Of a stretch of DNA of 64,000 nt, positions 58,001-64,000 are shown piece after piece. The notes under the pieces are model-generated. The model saw only the letters and a program-made list of their open reading frames with translations. It was not told where the DNA came from and did not search any database. Both the position numbers and the translations under genes were made by a program. Source of the stretch: Mycolicibacterium sp. P9-22 (GTDB lineage: Bacteria; Actinomycetota; Actinomycetes; Mycobacteriales; Mycobacteriaceae); the NCBI RefSeq assembly GCF_008329585.1, contig NZ_NPKP01000013.1:62001-126000 (forward strand), read 5' to 3'. Position 1 is the stretch's first letter. Each line of letters opens with the position of its first letter.

Positions 58001-59120
58001 AGCCGTCGCCGCCGAGCACCTGGCACGCAACTGGGATCTGGTGCGCAGCGTCAGCACCCGGCTGCACGCCGATCCCGAACCGGCCTGGCAGGAATTCCGC
58101 GCCCACCGGATGCTGACCACGCTGCTGGCCGACCGCGGGTTCAACGTCGACCGGCGGGCCGGTGGGCTCGACACCGCGTTTCACGCGCGGGGCGGCAGCG
58201 GGTCGCTGCACATCGCGTTCATCGCCGAGTACGACGCGTTGCCCGGGCTCGGCCATGCCTGCGGGCACAACCTGATCGCGGCATCCGCGGTCGGGGCCGC
58301 GCTGATGGTGCGCGCTGCCGACACCGCGCAGGCGATCACCGTGCACGTCATCGGCACACCTGCCGAGGAGGGCGGCGGCGGAAAGATCGCCATGCTGGAC
58401 GCGGGGGAGTTCGACGGCCTGGACGCGGCGCTGATGATGCACCCCGGGCCGGTCGACGCGCCCAGGGCCGAACCGCTTGCCGTCGCGCACTGGCGGGTCT
58501 CCTATCGCGGGGTGAGCGCGCATGCGGGCGCCTATCCGCATCTCGGGGTGAATGCGGCCGACGCGTTCACCGTGGCACAGGTGGCGATCGGGTTGCTGCG
58601 CCAGCAGCTGCCGCCCACCACCCGGGTGCACGGCGTGGTCACCGATGCGGGGTCGGCACCCAACGCGATCCCCGATGCGGCGACCGGCCGCTGGTATGTG
58701 CGGGCCCGCACCCTCGCCGACCTGGCCGGGATCGAACACAGGATCCGGAACTGTTTCGAAGCGGGCGCGCTGGGCACCGGCTGCGAGCTCGACATCGAAC
58801 TCGAGTCCCCGCCGTATGCGGAGTTCCGCACCGATGACGACATCCTGGACATGTTCATCGCCAATGCCGCCGACCTGGGCCGGGACATGAACGCCGAGCC
58901 CGCCGAGGGTGCCGCGGCCATGCGCACCGCGTCCACCGATATGGGCAATGTGTCCCAGGTGGTGCCCGCCATCCACCCCTATCTGGGCATCGGATCGTTG
59001 CCGGCGGTGAACCATCAGCGGGCTTTCGCCGACGCCGCGGTGGGCCCGGCGGCCGAGGCAGCGCTGCGTGACGGAGCCACTGCGCTGGCGTGGACGGCGC
59101 TGGATCTGGCCGACCGGTAG
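57990..59120 (+). CDS. M20-family amidohydrolase
   Basis: Predicted 376-residue metal-dependent aminoacylase/carboxypeptidase-type hydrolase. Metal ligands appear in GHACGHNLIAA (about 88-98) and the catalytic Glu in TPAEEGGGGKIAML; the lid domain begins near SYRGVSAHAGAYP. It would cleave an amide or carbamoyl intermediate. GTG 57990 overlaps the DUF1028 gene by 11 bases. It is the last gene of the island; the gcvP riboswitch begins 20 bases after its stop, and no terminator separates them. Confidence 0.9.
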   Translation: MTCKAVAAEHLARNWDLVRSVSTRLHADPEPAWQEFRAHRMLTTLLADRGFNVDRRAGGLDTAFHARGGSGSLHIAFIAEYDALPGLGHACGHNLIAASAVGAALMVRAADTAQAITVHVIGTPAEEGGGGKIAMLDAGEFDGLDAALMMHPGPVDAPRAEPLAVAHWRVSYRGVSAHAGAYPHLGVNAADAFTVAQVAIGLLRQQLPPTTRVHGVVTDAGSAPNAIPDAATGRWYVRARTLADLAGIEHRIRNCFEAGALGTGCELDIELESPPYAEFRTDDDILDMFIANAADLGRDMNAEPAEGAAAMRTASTDMGNVSQVVPAIHPYLGIGSLPAVNHQRAFADAAVGPAAEAALRDGATALAWTALDLADR

Positions 59121-59140
59121 AATCGGCAGCGCATCGCCCG

Positions 59141-59321
59141 TGCGCGGGAGAGTTCCGTGACGGCCAGTCACGGGCGCCGAAGGAGCAATACCTCTCCGTC
59201 AACCTCTCAGGCACCCAGGACCGCGGACGGCCACGATGCCTCTGGAAAGTGGTGCCCCGTGCATCCGCCCATGGGGAAAGGCCGATCCCGGCTGAATCTC
59301 TCAGGCGCCCCGACAGAGGGA
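59141..59321 (+). ncRNA. Tandem glycine riboswitch upstream of gcvP
   Basis: Aptamer I: closing stem GTGCGCGG (59141-59148) with CCGCGGAC (59222-59229), one mismatch; hairpin CCGTGAC-ggcca-GTCACGG; core GCGCCGAAGGAGCAA and CTCTCAGGC (59205-59213). Aptamer II: closing stem CCTCT (59240-59244) with AGAGG (59316-59320), core CATGGGGAAA, and a second CTCTCAGGC (59299-59307). Ligand-dependent control of the glycine cleavage P protein is expected, with gcvP turned on when glycine is abundant. The start codon lies 40 bases after aptamer II. Confidence 0.9.
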
Positions 59322-59361
59322 GAGGGACTGGCTGTCCGCGCCCTCGAACAGGGGAGATCAC

Positions 59362-62190
<2,829 letters not shown>

Positions 62191-62200
62191 GAGCGCGAAA

Positions 62201-62250
62201 GTTGGCTTGTGTGCTTTATTTCGGCGGCGAAATCTCGCACACAAGCCGAC
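62201..62250. other. Long two-stage hairpin between gcvP and the HxlR gene
   Basis: Outer arms GTTGGCTTGTGTGC (62201-62214) and GCACACAAGCCGAC (62237-62250) pair over 14 positions with a single T/G wobble. Inside, ATTTCG (62218-62223) pairs perfectly with CGAAAT (62228-62233) around GCGG. It starts 11 bases past gcvP and ends 11 bases before the convergent HxlR stop. There is no T-run, so it is not a standard terminator; it may be a bidirectional stop or an intergenic repeat. Confidence 0.65.
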
Positions 62251-62260
62251 AATCGGCGCG

Positions 62261-62683
62261 TCAGCCCCGCGCGGCGTCGAACTGCTGGCGGGCCGCCGCG
62301 ATATCGGCCTGGTGGCGTTCGGTCCACCGGACCAGCGACTGGACGGTGTCGTGCAGAGTGCGCCCGAGTTCGGTCAGCTCGTAGTCGACCCGGGGCGGGA
62401 CGACGGGATGCACGGTGCGCCGCACCAGTCCGTCGCGTTCGAGCTGGCGCAGGGTGACGGTCAGCATCCGCTGGCTGACACCGTCGATCATGCGTTTGAG
62501 CTCGGTGAAGCGCATGGAGCCGTCATCGAGCAGGGCGATGATCAGCAGCGACCACTTGTCCGCGATCCGGTCCAGGATCTGGCGGACCTCGCAGTCCTCG
62601 CGCCGATCCCATTGAAAGGCCTCGGGGCAGCAGTCGGTTACCTCAGGGGTACTGGCTGACTTCAAAGTGCCTTCTTCCGCCAT
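62261..62683 (-). CDS. HxlR family transcriptional regulator
   Basis: Predicted 140-residue HxlR-type winged-helix regulator. The DNA-binding domain is CEVRQILDRIADKWSLLIIALLDDGSMRFTELKRMIDGVSQRMLTVTLRQLERDGLVRRTVHPVVPPRVDYELTELG. The conserved Cys near the start of the domain may sense redox or aldehydes, as in relatives. ATG 62683. It is divergent from an MFS exporter gene with 58 bases between, so it likely controls that exporter. Confidence 0.92.
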   Translation of the reverse strand: MAEEGTLKSASTPEVTDCCPEAFQWDRREDCEVRQILDRIADKWSLLIIALLDDGSMRFTELKRMIDGVSQRMLTVTLRQLERDGLVRRTVHPVVPPRVDYELTELGRTLHDTVQSLVRWTERHQADIAAARQQFDAARG

Positions 62684-62723
62684 ACCGCCATGGTGCCTGA
62701 TGATGTGGTCAGTTACCAATAGG

Positions 62724-62734
62724 AACCTAAGGTT
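62724..62734. promoter_or_regulatory. Small palindrome in the HxlR / MFS divergent region
   Basis: AACCT-A-AGGTT is a perfect five-base inverted repeat, eight bases before the MFS start. It lies in the 58-base divergent region with the partial partner GGTCAGTTACC nearby. Plausible HxlR operator. Confidence 0.5.
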
Positions 62735-62741
62735 GGGGTAG

Positions 62742-64000
62742 ATGGACACAGTTGCGGCACGTCCCACACACACGCCTTCGCGGGCACGCTCGGCATTGCT
62801 GCTGGTCGCGCTCTGCGGGGCCGCTTTCTTGGAGGGCATCGACATCGCGATGTTCAATATCGCGCTGCCGGTGATCCGTGAGGCATTGGCGCTGCCCACC
62901 GTCCAACTCCAGTGGATCGTCAGCGGATACGTGATCGGCTACGGCGGATTCATGCTGCTCGGCGGCCGCACCGCCGATGTCTACGGGCGGCGCCGGGTGT
63001 TCCTGATCGCGCTGGTCGTCTTCATCGGTGTGTCGGCGCTGGGCGGTATCGCGCCCAGCGGGGCGATGATCATCGCAGTCCGCGTCATCACCGGGATCGC
63101 CGCGGCGTTCCTGATGCCGGCCGGGCTCGCGATCATCACCACCAACTTTCCAGAAGGCCCGCAACGGGATCGCGCCGTGCTCATCTACGCGGGCATCGGT
63201 GCCGCCGGGTTCTCGCTCGGACTGGTCGCCGGCGGTGTACTGACCACCTTCGGCTGGCGCTGGGTCTTCTTCGCCCCCGTGGTGCTCGCGCTGGCCGTGC
63301 TGGCGCTGGCCTTTCCGTTGATTCCGCGCGACACGGCCAAGCGCCCCGATTCCCCGTCGCTTCGCTCGCCCCGGGCGAACAGGTCGCTGGACCTGCCCGG
63401 CGCCATCCTGATCACCGGTGCGGTGGTCCTGACCGTCACCGCCATCGAGAATGCCGCGCACGCTTCAGCTTTCGCCTCGGCGGCGACCGGTGCCGTCGCG
63501 GTCATCCTGTTCGCGGCCTTCGCGGTCCGGCAGCGCACCGCCGCCGACCCGCTCGTGCCGCCGGGCCTGCTGCGCGACGGCAGTCTGGTCAACGCCTATA
63601 TCGGGGCAGGCTGCCTGGCGGGCGGATTCATGGGGTTCCAGTTCATCGTGGTGCTCTACCTCCAGGAACTGCGCGGCTGGTCGGCAATGACCACGGCGCT
63701 GGCGCTGCTGGTGGTGGCGATCGACGCCATCCTGGCACCGACACTGACGCCGATTCTGGTCCGTCGGTTCGGGTTGTGGCGCGTGATCGCGGCCGGGATG
63801 GCGTTCTCGGCACTGTCCTTCGCGCTGTTCACCGGTGTCGAGGAGGACTGGGTGTATCTGAGCATGCTGCCCAGCTTTCTGGCGCTGGGGTTCGCGTTCA
63901 CCCTGGCATACGGGCCGCTGACCATCGCCGCCACCGACGGCGTCGAGGAATCATCACAGGGTCTGACCGGTGGGTTGCTCTATACGACGTTCCAGTTCGG
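62742..64000 (+). CDS. MFS drug exporter (EmrB/QacA-like), truncated by the window end
   Basis: At least 419 residues of a 14-helix-type major facilitator protein; no stop before the window ends. Conserved parts: helix 1 ALCGAAFLEGIDIAMFNIALPVI, motif A GGRTADVYGRRRVF and motif C-like GAAGFSLGLVAGGVLTTFGWRWVFF. ATG 62742 is near an HxlR-type operator. Drug or metabolite export under HxlR control is likely. Because it is cut, the C-terminal helices and any later gene of the operon are not visible. Confidence 0.9.
   Translation, partial: MDTVAARPTHTPSRARSALLLVALCGAAFLEGIDIAMFNIALPVIREALALPTVQLQWIVSGYVIGYGGFMLLGGRTADVYGRRRVFLIALVVFIGVSALGGIAPSGAMIIAVRVITGIAAAFLMPAGLAIITTNFPEGPQRDRAVLIYAGIGAAGFSLGLVAGGVLTTFGWRWVFFAPVVLALAVLALAFPLIPRDTAKRPDSPSLRSPRANRSLDLPGAILITGAVVLTVTAIENAAHASAFASAATGAVAVILFAAFAVRQRTAADPLVPPGLLRDGSLVNAYIGAGCLAGGFMGFQFIVVLYLQELRGWSAMTTALALLVVAIDAILAPTLTPILVRRFGLWRVIAAGMAFSALSFALFTGVEEDWVYLSMLPSFLALGFAFTLAYGPLTIAATDGVEESSQGLTGGLLYTTFQF

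Overview
The window is very GC-rich actinobacterial DNA. GTG and ATG starts, four-base ATGA/GTGA gene overlaps, a DUF7159-type protein, SMR pairs, an Mce protein and many TetR regulators all point to a mycobacterium, probably a fast-growing environmental species (Mycolicibacterium type). The strongest evidence is gene order. From about 33.5 to 47.9 kb and again at 59-62 kb the genes follow, as I recall it, the M. tuberculosis Rv1815-Rv1832 segment: secreted serine protease, TetR, flavoprotein, BacA-like ABC transporter, secA2, pgsA2, DUF881 / small basic protein / DUF881, gcvH, garA, ftsR, BFN-domain protein, resR, then gcvP. No PE/PPE gene, IS element, tRNA, rRNA or CRISPR array was seen.

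Layout. 0-5.3 kb: acyltransferase, Tex, a YdeI-like protein and a lone Mce/MlaD protein. 5.4-7.3 kb: acyl-CoA dehydrogenase divergent from a TetR gene across a clear operator. 7.4-9.9 kb: SsuBAC-type ABC importer. 10.2-11.3 kb: DUF7159 protein. 11.4-15 kb: Rieske oxygenase operon (alpha subunit, two NTF2-fold proteins, a carboxymuconolactone-decarboxylase-like protein) divergent from its TetR. 15-28.5 kb: mixed genes (methyltransferase, SRPBCC, FadD, secreted proteins, KSI-like, SGNH hydrolase, NUDIX, Ser/Thr kinase with a secreted PASTA-like neighbour, malQ, MFS, an SMR pair). 28.7-33.4 kb: carboxylesterase, sterol-desaturase-family enzyme, FAD oxidoreductase, lectin-LysM protein. 33.5-47.9 kb: the conserved Rv1815-Rv1830-like core, ending at a strong terminator.

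Between resR and gcvP, where M. tuberculosis has almost nothing, lies an 11-kb catabolic island (48.3-59.1 kb) of eleven genes in two tightly overlapping blocks. Block one is a TRAP transporter (DctP, DctQ, DctM) interleaved with an arylmalonate-decarboxylase-like enzyme and closed by a LysR regulator. Block two is an alpha/beta-hydrolase-fold protein lacking its nucleophile, an MDR oxidoreductase, a flavin reductase, an HpaB-like FADH2 monooxygenase, a RidA protein, a DUF1028 protein and an M20 amidohydrolase. The set parallels the Rut pyrimidine pathway (monooxygenase, flavin reductase, RidA/RutC, RutD, amidohydrolase) but with an HpaB-type oxygenase. I infer uptake and oxidative opening of an aromatic or N-heterocyclic carboxylate. 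Both blocks are preceded by a 17-bp palindrome built from the same CAGATG half-site, so they probably form one LysR regulon.

The window ends with a tandem glycine riboswitch controlling gcvP, an unusual 50-bp hairpin behind gcvP, and a divergent HxlR / MFS drug-exporter pair. The exporter runs off the end.
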